In this document: in pieces, positions 51,946 through 60,681 of the stretch
Layout of the letters: every line of letters starts with the position of its first letter
Numbering within the stretch: the first letter of the stretch is position 1
NCBI GenBank assembly: GCA_035552195.1
Contig: DASZLU010000007.1
Span: 5,101 to 69,100 of the forward strand
DNA from: CAIKMD01 sp035552195
GTDB taxonomy: Bacteria > Pseudomonadota > Alphaproteobacteria > ATCC43930 > CGMCC-115725
DNA: 64,000 nt
Reading direction: 5' to 3'
The notes under the pieces: generated by a model
What the model was told of the DNA's origin: nothing
Databases searched by the model: none
Seen by the model: the letters and a program-made list of their open reading frames with translations, nothing else
Made by a program: the position numbers and the translations under genes

Positions 51946-52791
51946 ATGCTCGACCAAACCGGCGATACCCGTCAGGTCGTCAAACTATCGCGCGGCGAGC
52001 CGACCAGCGACGGCGCGGGCGTCAAGCTCAACCGCGTCATCGGCAATCGCAGCCTCAGCGAACTCGATCCATTCTTGTTGCTGGATGAATTCCGCTCCGA
52101 AGACGGCGCCGATTATATCGGCGGCTTCCCGGATCATCCGCATCGCGGTTTCGAGACCGTGACCTATATGCTCGCCGGCCGCATGCGCCATGGCGACAAC
52201 AAAGGCCATAGCGGCTTGCTGCGGTCGGGCAGCGTGCAATGGATGACCGCCGGCCGCGGCATCGTCCATTCGGAAATGCCCGAACAGGAAGACGGGCTCA
52301 TGTGGGGCTTCCAGCTCTGGGTCAACCTGCCCGCCGCCGACAAGATGACGGCGCCACGCTATCAGGAATTCGAGCCCGAGCAGGTGCCGGTTGCCGAATT
52401 GCCGGGCGGCGTGAAGGTGCACGTCATCGCCGGCAAGGTCGGCAATGTCGCGGGTCCGGTGAACGGCATCGCCACGGCGCCGACTTACCTCGATGTCGAA
52501 TTGCCGGCCGGCGCATCGGCGAGCTTCGCGCTGCCGCTCGGGCAGCATGCCTTCGCTTATCCGTTCGAGGGCGAGGCGGCGGTCGGCGACCGCGCGGTGC
52601 CGCGCGGCACGCTTGCGGTGCTGGGCGAGGGCACGCGCGTGGCGTTGGCAGCGAAAGCCGAACCGGCGCGCGTGCTGGTGGTGGCGGGTCAGCCGCTCAA
52701 GGAATCGGTCGTGCGCTACGGCCCCTTCGTGATGAACACGCAGGAGCAGATCCGCGCCGCGATCGCGGACTATCAGGCCGGCAGGTTCTGA
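51946..52791 (+). CDS. Pirin family protein
   Basis: 281 residues, two cupin barrels. The iron site is in GFPDHPHRGFETVTYMLAG, H-x-H-x and later His/Glu residues (TAGRGIVHSEMPE). C-terminal half has LPAGASASFALPLGQHAFAYPFEG. Bacterial pirins may act as quercetinases or redox regulators. ATG 51946 follows GAGAGGG at an ideal distance. It faces a convergent lipoprotein gene one base away. Confidence 0.9.
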   Translation: MLDQTGDTRQVVKLSRGEPTSDGAGVKLNRVIGNRSLSELDPFLLLDEFRSEDGADYIGGFPDHPHRGFETVTYMLAGRMRHGDNKGHSGLLRSGSVQWMTAGRGIVHSEMPEQEDGLMWGFQLWVNLPAADKMTAPRYQEFEPEQVPVAELPGGVKVHVIAGKVGNVAGPVNGIATAPTYLDVELPAGASASFALPLGQHAFAYPFEGEAAVGDRAVPRGTLAVLGEGTRVALAAKAEPARVLVVAGQPLKESVVRYGPFVMNTQEQIRAAIADYQAGRF

Positions 52792-52792
52792 G

Positions 52793-53158
52793 TTATTGCA
52801 GGAACGACGGGACCGGGATCAGCGGCTTGCGCGGCGCCGCCGAATAAGGCGCCGCCGTCGCGACGCTGTTCGGATCGGGATAGACGCCGGTATAGCTGGT
52901 GGCGCGGTCGGGCTTGGCTTCGCTATAGCAATCGACCGAGGCAAGCGTGCGATAGCAATATTGCGCCGGAATCGGCGGCGGCGGCGCGTCGGCCGCGACG
53001 GGCGACGGGTAATTCGCCGGCCACCGGCTCTGCGGCGCGGCGAATTCGGCCCGGTTCTGCCAGGCATTGCAGCCTGCCAGAGCGAAAAGCAGCATGGCGG
53101 CCGCCAACCGGCTCGAGACTCGGCCAAACCAATGATTGGAAATCGTGTTTCGGTGCAT
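52793..53158 (-). CDS. Small lipoprotein
   Basis: 121 residues. Lipobox LFALAGC with Cys30, then a Pro/Ala-rich mature part containing PPPPIPAQYCYRTLASVDCYSE, a C-Y-R-T-L-x-x-V-D-C-Y motif that is shared by small lipoproteins of alphaproteobacteria (from memory). The two cysteines are probably disulfide-linked. ATG 53158; convergent with pirin and divergent from the next lipoprotein gene. Function unknown. Confidence 0.7.
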   Translation of the reverse strand: MHRNTISNHWFGRVSSRLAAAMLLFALAGCNAWQNRAEFAAPQSRWPANYPSPVAADAPPPPIPAQYCYRTLASVDCYSEAKPDRATSYTGVYPDPNSVATAAPYSAAPRKPLIPVPSFLQ

Positions 53159-53281
53159 TGAGGGCGAGATTTATCCTTAATCTCCCGCTATTCTACGGCC
53201 GTGGTGGTTAATCGAATCTTGCTGCGATTCCCCGTATCGCTGGTACCGGGTTGTCGCAGTTGCCAGGAGAGGTATCCGGCT

Positions 53282-53593
53282 TTGAAGCAATTCATCATCG
53301 TGGCGCTGGCGGTTGTGCTTGCAGGCTGCGCGAATGACGGCGATTGGAGCCGCTCCGGCACCTCCTCGCAGCAAACCGCGGCCGAGCTCTCCGATTGCCA
53401 GGGCCAGGCGCGTGCCGCGACCGAGCGCGACACCAACATCATGAGCGACATCATGGCGACGCGCGGCAATGATTGGCGCCAGACCGGTGTCATGAACACG
53501 CAGATGTCGGAATTCGCCGCCGAGAACCACAACCGCACCAGCGACATCATCCATCGCTGCATGCTCGGCAAAGGCTTCGTCCCGGGCGGCTAA
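53282..53593 (+). CDS. Small lipoprotein, TTG start
   Basis: 103 residues. TTG 53282 is preferred over an in-frame ATG at 53201 because AGGAGAGG lies at the right distance and the signal peptide then starts the protein: KQFIIVALAVVLAGC with lipobox LAGC (Cys16). Mature part is polar with two further cysteines (LSDCQGQ and IIHRCMLGKGF), likely disulfide-linked. No family recognised. It precedes the convergent panB by 58 bases. Confidence 0.65.
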   Translation: MKQFIIVALAVVLAGCANDGDWSRSGTSSQQTAAELSDCQGQARAATERDTNIMSDIMATRGNDWRQTGVMNTQMSEFAAENHNRTSDIIHRCMLGKGFVPGG

Positions 53594-53651
53594 CGCGCCG
53601 CCGCGGTGCCTCGCGTAAGCCGAGGACAAAACTCCGATTGAGCCGTCGCGC

Positions 53652-54509
53652 TCAGCTCGCGGCCTTTTCGCTGCCGGGCTTCTTCTCTGCAGGGCCCGCG
53701 CCATAGACATGCTCGGGGCCGGGGAAGCGGCGGGCGCGGACATCGTCGGCATAGGCTGCCGCGGCGGCCGAGATCGCACCCGACAACTCGGCATAGCGTT
53801 TGACGAAACGCGGCTTGAAGCCGGTGAAGGTGCCGAGGATGTCGTCGATCACCAGGATCTGGCCGTCGCACGCGGCCGACGCGCCGATGCCGATGGTTGG
53901 GACCGGAACCAGTTCGGTCAGCTTGCGCGCGACCGGTTCGGCCGTGCCTTCGACGACGATGGCGAAAGCGCCGGCCTCGGCCACGGCTTGAGCATCGGCG
54001 ATCACTCGTGCGGCCCCAGCCTCGGTGCGGCCTTGGGCATGGAAGCCGCCCAGCGCGTGAACCGATTGCGGCTGCAGTCCGATATGCGCCAGCACCGGAA
54101 TACCGCGGCCGGCGAGGAAACGGATGGTCTCGGCCATCACTGCGCCGCCTTCGAGCTTTACGCCCGAGCAGCCGGTCTCGGCCAAGATGCGGGCCGCATT
54201 CTGGAAAGCTTGAGCAGGGCTTTCTTGGTACGAGCCGAAAGGCATATCGACGATGACGCAGGCGCGGTTGGCGCCGCGCACCACCGCTGCGCCATGCGCG
54301 ATCATCATCTCCATGGTGACGGGCAGGGTGCTGTCGAGACCGTAAACAACCATGCCAAGCGAATCGCCGACCAGCAGCATGTCGCAATGCGGATCGAGGA
54401 TTCGCGCTTGCGAAGCGGTGTAGGCGGTGAGGGAAACGATCGGCGTGCCGCCCTTGCGCGCGCGCAACGCGGCAGGGGTCTGCTTCTTCTCGACCGGGGT
54501 AACGCTCAT
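53652..54509 (-). CDS. panB: 3-methyl-2-oxobutanoate hydroxymethyltransferase
   Basis: 285 residues. First committed step of pantothenate synthesis: adds a hydroxymethyl group from 5,10-methylene-THF to ketoisovalerate. TIM-barrel motifs: ARKGGTPIVSLTAYTASQARI, MLLVGDSLGMVVYG (Mg2+ Asp), VKLEGGAVMAETI, HIGLQPQSVHALGG, IGASAACDGQILVIDD. ATG 54509 (MSVTPVEKKQ) has GGAG upstream; 54521 is an alternative. panC is not adjacent. Confidence 0.95.
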   Translation of the reverse strand: MSVTPVEKKQTPAALRARKGGTPIVSLTAYTASQARILDPHCDMLLVGDSLGMVVYGLDSTLPVTMEMMIAHGAAVVRGANRACVIVDMPFGSYQESPAQAFQNAARILAETGCSGVKLEGGAVMAETIRFLAGRGIPVLAHIGLQPQSVHALGGFHAQGRTEAGAARVIADAQAVAEAGAFAIVVEGTAEPVARKLTELVPVPTIGIGASAACDGQILVIDDILGTFTGFKPRFVKRYAELSGAISAAAAAYADDVRARRFPGPEHVYGAGPAEKKPGSEKAAS

Positions 54510-54602
54510 GCGTATCTCCATATGGCCCGGAGAACGAGGGCCCAGAGGCGTGGGCAGACTGGACCGCGGCCCCTGGCCGGGTCAAGCCGAGCAGCCATGC
54601 GC

Positions 54603-55139
54603 TCAGCCCGGGTGATGTCTTCGCAGCCGGAATGCCAATATTAACATGGCGATACCGAAGACGAGCGCATAGGCGCCGATCCACCAGGCCCAGACCAGGA
54701 TGCCGGCGATGGGGAAAAGCGCCACCAGGATGCCCCAGGCCACCGACAGGATGCCGGCGACGATCATCATCGCCTCGCCATGCTGTCGGTGGAGGCGGAA
54801 TGCCGCGATCAAGAGGGCGATGCCGGTCACCAACGCCCAGAACGCCGCCATATAGACGAACGCGACCAGGGTGAGGCCGGGCCACATCATCACCGCCGCG
54901 CCGGCGATCAGGTCGAGGACGCCTTCGAGGGCGAGGGCGCCCCAGCGCTCGTGATGCTCGACCGCGCGAAGCCCCGCGACCAAAGCGAAAACGCCGTCGA
55001 CCAATAGGTACGCCGCGAAAAACAGCACCAGCACGGTCAGCGTCAGGCCGGGCATACCGAACGCAACCAAGCCGAAAATCACGGCTGCGGCGCCACGCAG
55101 CGCCAGAGCCCACCAATTCTGTACCAGAAGGTTGTTCAT
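54603..55139 (-). CDS. HdeD family membrane protein (DUF308)
   Basis: 178 residues with six predicted helices in three similar pairs, the DUF308/HdeD layout: WWALALRGAAAVIFGLVAFGMPGLTLTVLVLFFAAYLLVDGVFAL, WGALALEGVLDLIAGAAVMMWPGLTL and VAWGILVALFPIAGILVWAWWIGAYAL. HdeD in E. coli is linked to acid resistance at high cell density. ATG 55139; divergent from asd by 120 bases. Confidence 0.87.
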   Translation of the reverse strand: MNNLLVQNWWALALRGAAAVIFGLVAFGMPGLTLTVLVLFFAAYLLVDGVFALVAGLRAVEHHERWGALALEGVLDLIAGAAVMMWPGLTLVAFVYMAAFWALVTGIALLIAAFRLHRQHGEAMMIVAGILSVAWGILVALFPIAGILVWAWWIGAYALVFGIAMLILAFRLRRHHPG

Positions 55140-55259
55140 GGCCGATTCCCTGGGCTGATTTCCCCGATTTGCCCCGCGACTATACGCGTATTTCGACGCC
55201 CAGGCTTGTCAAACACCCGCGAATTCGGCTAGTTGGGCCTATCAATCAGGAGCGAGCCT

Positions 55260-56315
55260 ATGGCGTATAAGGTCGCGGTGGTCGGCGCCACCGGGAATGT
55301 TGGCCGTGAAATGCTGGGTATCCTCGCCGAGCGCAATTTTCCGGTCTCTGAAGTCGTTGCCGTTGCCTCGGCCCGGACCGCCGGCACCGAGGTTTCCTTC
55401 GGCGAAGACGACGTGCTGAAGGTTCGGGACCTCGAGAAATTCGATTTCAAAGGCGTCGATATCGCCCTGTTCTCGCCGGGCGCCAAAGTCTCGGCCGTCC
55501 ATGCGCCGCGCGCTGCCAAGGCCGGCGCGGTGGTGATCGACAACACCTCCTATTTCCGCATGGACAAGGACGTGCCGCTGGTCGTGCCCGAGGTCAATCC
55601 GCAGGCGATCGCCCAATACACCAAGAAAGGCATCATCGCCAATCCGAATTGCTCGACCATCCAGATGGTCGTCGCGCTGAAGCCGCTGCACGAGCTGGCG
55701 AAGATCAAGCGCATCGTCGTCTCGACCTATCAATCGGTGTCGGGCGCGGGACGCGCGGCGATGGACGAGCTCTTCACGCAGACGCGCGGCATCTACGTCA
55801 ACGATCCGGCAAAGCCGGAGCTCTTCACCAAGCAGATTGCGTTCAACGTGATCCCGCATATCGACATCTTCATGGACGACGGCTCGACCAAGGAAGAATG
55901 GAAGATGGTGGTCGAGACCAAAAAGATTCTCGATCCCGAGATCGCGGTCACCGCGACCTGCGTGCGCGTGCCGGTGTTCATCAGCCATGCCGAGGCGGTG
56001 AATATCGAATGCGAGCGCCCGATTGACGAAGATGCGGCACGCAAGGCACTGCAGAAAGCGCCGGGCGTGGTCGTTGTCGATCATCGCGCCAATGAAGGCT
56101 ATGTCACGCCGGCGGAAGTCGCGGGCGAGGACGCGACCTATGTCAGCCGCATCCGCAAGGATCCGTCGGTGACCAATGGCCTCAATCTTTGGGTGGTCTC
56201 GGATAATCTGCGCAAAGGCGCGGCGCTCAACGCGGTGCAGATCGCGGAAGTGCTGACGCGCGATTATCTCACCGGCGCCAAGGCTTCGGCCAAAGCACCG
56301 CAGAAGGCGATGTGA
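55260..56315 (+). CDS. asd: Aspartate-semialdehyde dehydrogenase
   Basis: 351 residues. Reduces aspartyl phosphate to the semialdehyde for Lys, Thr, Met and diaminopimelate. NADP loop GATGNVG at 9-15, catalytic Cys131 in IANPNCSTIQM, YQSVSGAGRAAMDEL and the acid/base His in VPVFISHAEAV. ATG 55260 with AGGAGCG upstream; the upstream frame to 55233 is leader. The next gene begins four bases after its stop. Confidence 0.95.
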   Translation: MAYKVAVVGATGNVGREMLGILAERNFPVSEVVAVASARTAGTEVSFGEDDVLKVRDLEKFDFKGVDIALFSPGAKVSAVHAPRAAKAGAVVIDNTSYFRMDKDVPLVVPEVNPQAIAQYTKKGIIANPNCSTIQMVVALKPLHELAKIKRIVVSTYQSVSGAGRAAMDELFTQTRGIYVNDPAKPELFTKQIAFNVIPHIDIFMDDGSTKEEWKMVVETKKILDPEIAVTATCVRVPVFISHAEAVNIECERPIDEDAARKALQKAPGVVVVDHRANEGYVTPAEVAGEDATYVSRIRKDPSVTNGLNLWVVSDNLRKGAALNAVQIAEVLTRDYLTGAKASAKAPQKAM

Positions 56316-56319
56316 CGCC

Positions 56320-57210
56320 ATGGCGGCGTCGGGACGAAACGGTTCGCACCCTCGCCGCAGCGTTCTCTTCCTGCCCGGCACCAACGCGCGCGCGCACGAG
56401 AAAGCGCGCGAACTGCCGGCCGATGTGCTGATCTTCGATCTCGAGGATTCGGTCGCGCCCGAAGCGAAGGCGGCGGCGCGGCATCAGATCGCGACGTCGC
56501 TGAAGACCGGCGGCTACGGCCAGCGCGAGCTCATCCTGCGCGTCAACGGCGCCGAGACGCCGTGGCAGGACGACGATCTGCGCTTCGCCGCGCATCTCAG
56601 GATCGACGGCGTGCTGCTGCCCAAAGTCACCAGCCGCGACGATATCGTCGCGGCTGAGACGATGCTCGCCGGGGCCGGCTTGAAGCATCGCATGCCGCTC
56701 TGGGCGATGATGGAAGTGCCGCTCGCCTTCATGCGCGCGGAATCGATTGCGTCATCGACGCCGCATCTGCGCGCGCTCGTCATGGGCACCGAAGATCTCG
56801 GCAAGGATCTGCACGCACGCGTCATGCCCGATCGCTCGACGATGATGGCCGCGCTGCAGATTTGCGTGCTGGCGGCGCGCGCGCATGGCCTCGACCCGCT
56901 CGATTCCGTGTCGCCGAATTTCAAGGATATGGACGCCTTCGCCGCAGCCTGCCGCCAAGGCCGCGATCTCGGCTTTGCCGGCAAGACATTGATCCATCCC
57001 AATCAGATCGGACCGGCCAACGACGCCTTCGGCCCCAGCGCTGAAGAGATCGCCGAGGCCACGCGCATTGTCGAAGCTTATGCGGCCGCCAAGGCCGACG
57101 GCCACGCCGTCGCCTCGCTCGATGGCCGCATGATCGAACAGCTCCACGCCGATGCGGCGCAACAAACCCTTGATCTGGCAGCAGCAATCGAGGCTCTCAA
57201 GGCCGCATAG
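56320..57210 (+). CDS. HpcH/HpaI aldolase family protein, CoA-ester lyase (CitE-like)
   Basis: 296 residues of the CitE/malyl-CoA lyase fold: RSVLFLPGTNARAHEKARELPADVLIFDLEDSVAPE (Mg2+ Glu/Asp), LILRVNGAETPW, VDGVLLPKV, MMEVPLAF, GTEDLGKDL and GFAGKTLIHPNQIG. It should cleave or form a C-C bond of a 3-hydroxyacyl-CoA such as malyl-, citramalyl- or beta-methylmalyl-CoA. No other citrate lyase subunit is present, so it is a stand-alone lyase or thioesterase. Placed between asd and sdhC, it probably shares the asd transcript. Confidence 0.85.
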   Translation: MAASGRNGSHPRRSVLFLPGTNARAHEKARELPADVLIFDLEDSVAPEAKAAARHQIATSLKTGGYGQRELILRVNGAETPWQDDDLRFAAHLRIDGVLLPKVTSRDDIVAAETMLAGAGLKHRMPLWAMMEVPLAFMRAESIASSTPHLRALVMGTEDLGKDLHARVMPDRSTMMAALQICVLAARAHGLDPLDSVSPNFKDMDAFAAACRQGRDLGFAGKTLIHPNQIGPANDAFGPSAEEIAEATRIVEAYAAAKADGHAVASLDGRMIEQLHADAAQQTLDLAAAIEALKAA

Positions 57211-57299
57211 GTGGGCTGCGGTTGGTTGACTTGGCCCACCCTCCACGTTAAATCAGCGTCACATTTCGCCCGCCCCGCGATCGAGCCGAGAAACGCCGG

Positions 57300-57689
57300 A
57301 TGTCGCAAGTTCAACGGCCGCTGTCGCCGCACCTTCAAGTCTACAAGTGGCAACTCACGTCGGTCCTCTCGATCGTGCATCGCGCGACCGGGTTGGCGCT
57401 CGCCGGCGGTACGATCTTCCTTGTCTGGTGGCTGCTCGCCGCCGCCACGAGCAACGACGCGTTCAGTCTCGCGCAGGCCTTCTGGTATTCCTGGTTCGGC
57501 CGCCTGCTGCTCTTCGGCTGGACCTGGTCGCTCTTCTATCATTTGAGCAACGGCATCCGGCATCTCTTTTGGGATGCGGGCTATGGCTACGAGATCAAGG
57601 CCGCCTACGCGTCCGGCTGGACCGCCGTCACGGCGAGCGTCGTGCTGACGGTGATCGCCTGGGTCGCGGCTTACATGGTGCGAGGGTGA
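57300..57689 (+). CDS. sdhC: Succinate dehydrogenase cytochrome b556 subunit
   Basis: 129 residues, three helices. RPLSPHLQVYKWQLTSVLSIVHRATG is the quinone/haem region, and the haem-ligand histidine lies in SLFYHLSNGIRHLFWD. Anchors complex II in the inner membrane with SdhD, which starts three bases later. Confidence 0.95.
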   Translation: MSQVQRPLSPHLQVYKWQLTSVLSIVHRATGLALAGGTIFLVWWLLAAATSNDAFSLAQAFWYSWFGRLLLFGWTWSLFYHLSNGIRHLFWDAGYGYEIKAAYASGWTAVTASVVLTVIAWVAAYMVRG

Positions 57690-57692
57690 CCC

Positions 57693-58082
57693 ATGGCCGA
57701 TAGCCGTCTGCAAAGCCCTCTCGGTCGGGTGATGGGCCTTGGCTCGGCCAAGGAAGGCGTCGCGCATTGGTGGGCCCAGCGGCTCACCGCCATCGCCCTG
57801 GTCCCGCTCCTGATCTGGTTCGTGATCGAGATCATCAGCCTGACCGGCGCGCCGCGTGCCGAAGTGGTCGCCTGGCTGCACAGTCCCTTCGCCGCGATCG
57901 TCACCGTGCTGATGCTGATCGCCGTCTTCTATCACATGGCGCTCGGTGTCCAAATCGTGATCGAAGACTATATCCATAGCGAGTGGTCGAAGGTCACGCT
58001 GTTGGTGATCAACAAATTCCTCGCTTTCGCGCTCGCCGCCGCCGGTATTTTCGCGGTGCTGCGCATCGCCTTTCAGGGCTGA
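57693..58082 (+). CDS. sdhD: Succinate dehydrogenase membrane anchor subunit
   Basis: 129 residues, three helices. Contains GLGSAKEGVAHWWAQRLTAIAL, and HMALGVQIVIEDYIH with the haem/quinone-side His and Asp. Second anchor of complex II. sdhA begins six bases after its stop. Confidence 0.94.
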   Translation: MADSRLQSPLGRVMGLGSAKEGVAHWWAQRLTAIALVPLLIWFVIEIISLTGAPRAEVVAWLHSPFAAIVTVLMLIAVFYHMALGVQIVIEDYIHSEWSKVTLLVINKFLAFALAAAGIFAVLRIAFQG

Positions 58083-58088
58083 TCCACG

Positions 58089-59879
58089 ATGCCGCAAGCC
58101 TATACCGTCACCGAACATCTCTATGACGTCGTCGTCGTCGGTGCCGGCGGCGCCGGCCTGCGCGCGACGCTGGGCATGGCCGCCGCGGGTCTCAAGACGG
58201 CCTGCGTGACCAAGGTCTTCCCGACGCGCAGCCACACCGTCGCGGCGCAAGGCGGCATCGGCGCCGCGCTCGGCAATATGGGTCCGGACGAATGGCGCTG
58301 GCACATGTACGACACCGTCAAAGGGTCGGACTGGCTCGGCGATCAGGACGCGATCGAATATATGTGCCGCGAGGCGATCCCCGCGGTCTACGAGCTCGAG
58401 CATTTCGGCGTGCCGTTCTCGCGAACCGAAGACGGCCGCATCTATCAGCGGCCTTTCGGCGGTCATACGGTCGATTACGGCAAGGAGATGGCGAAGCGCG
58501 CTTGCGCCGCCGCCGACCGCACCGGCCACGCCATCATCCACACGCTCTATCAGCAGTGCCTTAGGGCCAACGCCGAGTTCTTCGTCGAGTATTTCGCCAT
58601 CGATCTGATCATGGACGAAGATGGTGTGTGCCGCGGTCTCCTCGCCTGGGACCTCGAGACCGGCACGCTGCATCGCTTCCGCGCCCATATGGTCGTGCTC
58701 GCCTCGGGCGGTTACGGACGGGCCTATTTCTCCTGCACCTCGGCGCATACTTGCACCGGCGACGGCAACGCGATGGTGCTCCGCGGCGGCATGCCGCTGC
58801 AGGACATGGAATTCATCCAATTCCATCCGACCGGCATTTACGGCGCCGGCTGTCTCATCACCGAAGGCGCGCGTGGCGAAGGCGGCTACGTCACCAATTC
58901 CGAGGGCGAGCGCTTCATGGAGCGCTATGCGCCGTCGGCCAAAGACTTGGCCTCGCGCGACGTCGTCAGCCGCGCCATGACGATCGAGATCCGCGAGGGC
59001 CGCGGCTGCGGTCCCTTGAAGGATCACATCATGCTGCATTTGGAGCATCTCGATCCCAAGGTGCTGCACGAGCGGTTGCCCGGCATCTCCGAGACGGCGA
59101 AGATTTTTGCCGGCGTCGAGGTGACGAAAGAGCCGATCCCGATCCTGCCGACCGTCCACTACAACATGGGCGGCATCCCGACGAACTATCACGCCGAGGT
59201 CATCGCCCCGACGGCGACCGATCCCGATCATGTCGTGCCCGGCCTGATGGCGATCGGCGAAGCGGCCTGCGTTTCGGTGCATGGCGCCAATCGTCTCGGC
59301 ACCAACTCGCTGCTCGACATCGTCGTGTTCGGCCGCGCCGCGGCGCTGCGCGCGGCCGAGATCGTGAAACCGGGTCAGCCGCACAAGCCGCTCGCTGCGT
59401 CGGTCGACGACAAAGCGCTGGCGCGGTTCGACCGCGTGCGCAACGCCAAGGGCAAGCTCAAGACCGGCGAGATCCGCCTCGCCATGCAAAAGGTCATGCA
59501 AGAGGATTGCGCGGTGTTCCGCACCGCCGAGACGCTCGAGGCCGGCGCCAAGAAGATCGACGCGATCGCCGGCACGCTGACCGATCTAGCGGTCACCGAT
59601 CGCTCGCTGATCTGGAACAGCGATCTCGTCGAGGCGCTGGAACTCGAGAACCTCATCGCCCAGGCGAAGGTCTCGATCTATTCCGCGGTCAATCGCAAGG
59701 AAAGCCGCGGCGCCCATGCGCGCGAGGATTTCCCCAATCGCGACGACGCCAATTGGATGGTGCATTCTGTCGCTTCGCTGGGTGACGACGGCAAGGTCAA
59801 GATCACCACGCGTCCGGTTCACATGTACACCATGTCGAACGAAGTTCAGGTCTTTCCGCCCAAGGCGCGCGTCTACTGA
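58089..59879 (+). CDS. sdhA: Succinate dehydrogenase flavoprotein subunit
   Basis: 596 residues. FAD site VVVGAGGAGLRA near 16, covalent-flavin His in FPTRSHTVAAQGGIGAALGN, substrate site HPTGIYGAGCLITEGARGEGG, capping-domain HYNMGGIPTNYH and HGANRLGTNSLLDIVVFGRAA. Oxidises succinate to fumarate. The 807-codon frame opposite it is a shadow. sdhB starts six bases later. Confidence 0.97.
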   Translation: MPQAYTVTEHLYDVVVVGAGGAGLRATLGMAAAGLKTACVTKVFPTRSHTVAAQGGIGAALGNMGPDEWRWHMYDTVKGSDWLGDQDAIEYMCREAIPAVYELEHFGVPFSRTEDGRIYQRPFGGHTVDYGKEMAKRACAAADRTGHAIIHTLYQQCLRANAEFFVEYFAIDLIMDEDGVCRGLLAWDLETGTLHRFRAHMVVLASGGYGRAYFSCTSAHTCTGDGNAMVLRGGMPLQDMEFIQFHPTGIYGAGCLITEGARGEGGYVTNSEGERFMERYAPSAKDLASRDVVSRAMTIEIREGRGCGPLKDHIMLHLEHLDPKVLHERLPGISETAKIFAGVEVTKEPIPILPTVHYNMGGIPTNYHAEVIAPTATDPDHVVPGLMAIGEAACVSVHGANRLGTNSLLDIVVFGRAAALRAAEIVKPGQPHKPLAASVDDKALARFDRVRNAKGKLKTGEIRLAMQKVMQEDCAVFRTAETLEAGAKKIDAIAGTLTDLAVTDRSLIWNSDLVEALELENLIAQAKVSIYSAVNRKESRGAHAREDFPNRDDANWMVHSVASLGDDGKVKITTRPVHMYTMSNEVQVFPPKARVY

Positions 59880-59885
59880 GGCATC

Positions 59886-60665
59886 ATGGCTGAATTCACG
59901 CTTCCCGCGAATTCCAAGGTCGGCACCGGCAAGACATATCCGGCGGCCGCTGGCGCCAAGCGGGTCAGGAATTTCAAGATCTATCGCTGGAATCCCGAAG
60001 ACGGGCAGAACCCGCGGCTCGACACGTATCAGATCGATCTCGATGCGTGCGGCCCGATGGTCCTCGACGCGCTGATCAAGATCAAGAACGAGGTCGACAC
60101 CACGCTCACCTTCCGCCGCTCGTGCCGCGAAGGTATTTGCGGCTCGTGCGCGATGAATATCGACGGCACCAACACCCTCGCTTGCCTCAAGGCGATCGAC
60201 GAGGTGAAGGGCGAGGTGAAGATCTATCCGCTTCCCCACATGGAAGTGGTGAAGGATCTGGTTCCCGACCTGAACCGCATCTATGCGCAGTACCGGATGA
60301 TCGAGCCGTGGCTGAAGGCCGACTCGCCGCCGCCGCCCGATCGCGAACGGCTGCAGTCGGTGGAAGAGCGCTCGAAGCTCGACGGGCTTTGGGAATGCAT
60401 CCTTTGTTTCTGCTGCTCGACGAGCTGTCCCAGTTATTGGTGGAACGGCGACCGCTATCTCGGCCCGGCGATCCTGCTCCAAGCCTATCGCTGGCTTGCC
60501 GATAGCCGCGACGAACATACGGGCGATCGGCTTGATGCGCTGGAGGATCCGTTCCGGCTCTATCGCTGCCACACGATCATGAATTGCACCCGCACGTGTC
60601 CGAAAGGCCTCAACCCGGCCAAGGCAATCGGCGAGATCAAGAAGATGATGGTCGAGCGCCGATGA
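59886..60665 (+). CDS. sdhB: Succinate dehydrogenase iron-sulfur subunit
   Basis: 259 residues. [2Fe-2S] ligands in SCREGICGSCAMNIDG...LAC, then CILCFCCSTSCPSYWWN and CHTIMNCTRTCPKGLNPAKAI for the [4Fe-4S] and [3Fe-4S] clusters. Passes electrons from SdhA to quinone. Last of the sdhCDAB operon; zapE follows after 16 bases. Confidence 0.97.
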   Translation: MAEFTLPANSKVGTGKTYPAAAGAKRVRNFKIYRWNPEDGQNPRLDTYQIDLDACGPMVLDALIKIKNEVDTTLTFRRSCREGICGSCAMNIDGTNTLACLKAIDEVKGEVKIYPLPHMEVVKDLVPDLNRIYAQYRMIEPWLKADSPPPPDRERLQSVEERSKLDGLWECILCFCCSTSCPSYWWNGDRYLGPAILLQAYRWLADSRDEHTGDRLDALEDPFRLYRCHTIMNCTRTCPKGLNPAKAIGEIKKMMVERR

Positions 60666-60681
60666 GGCGCGTCGCGAAACA

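Noticed and set aside
57078..59501. 807-codon reverse frame, the longest in the window
   Set aside because: It lies antisense to the CoA-lyase gene and sdhC, sdhD and sdhA, whose identity is certain.
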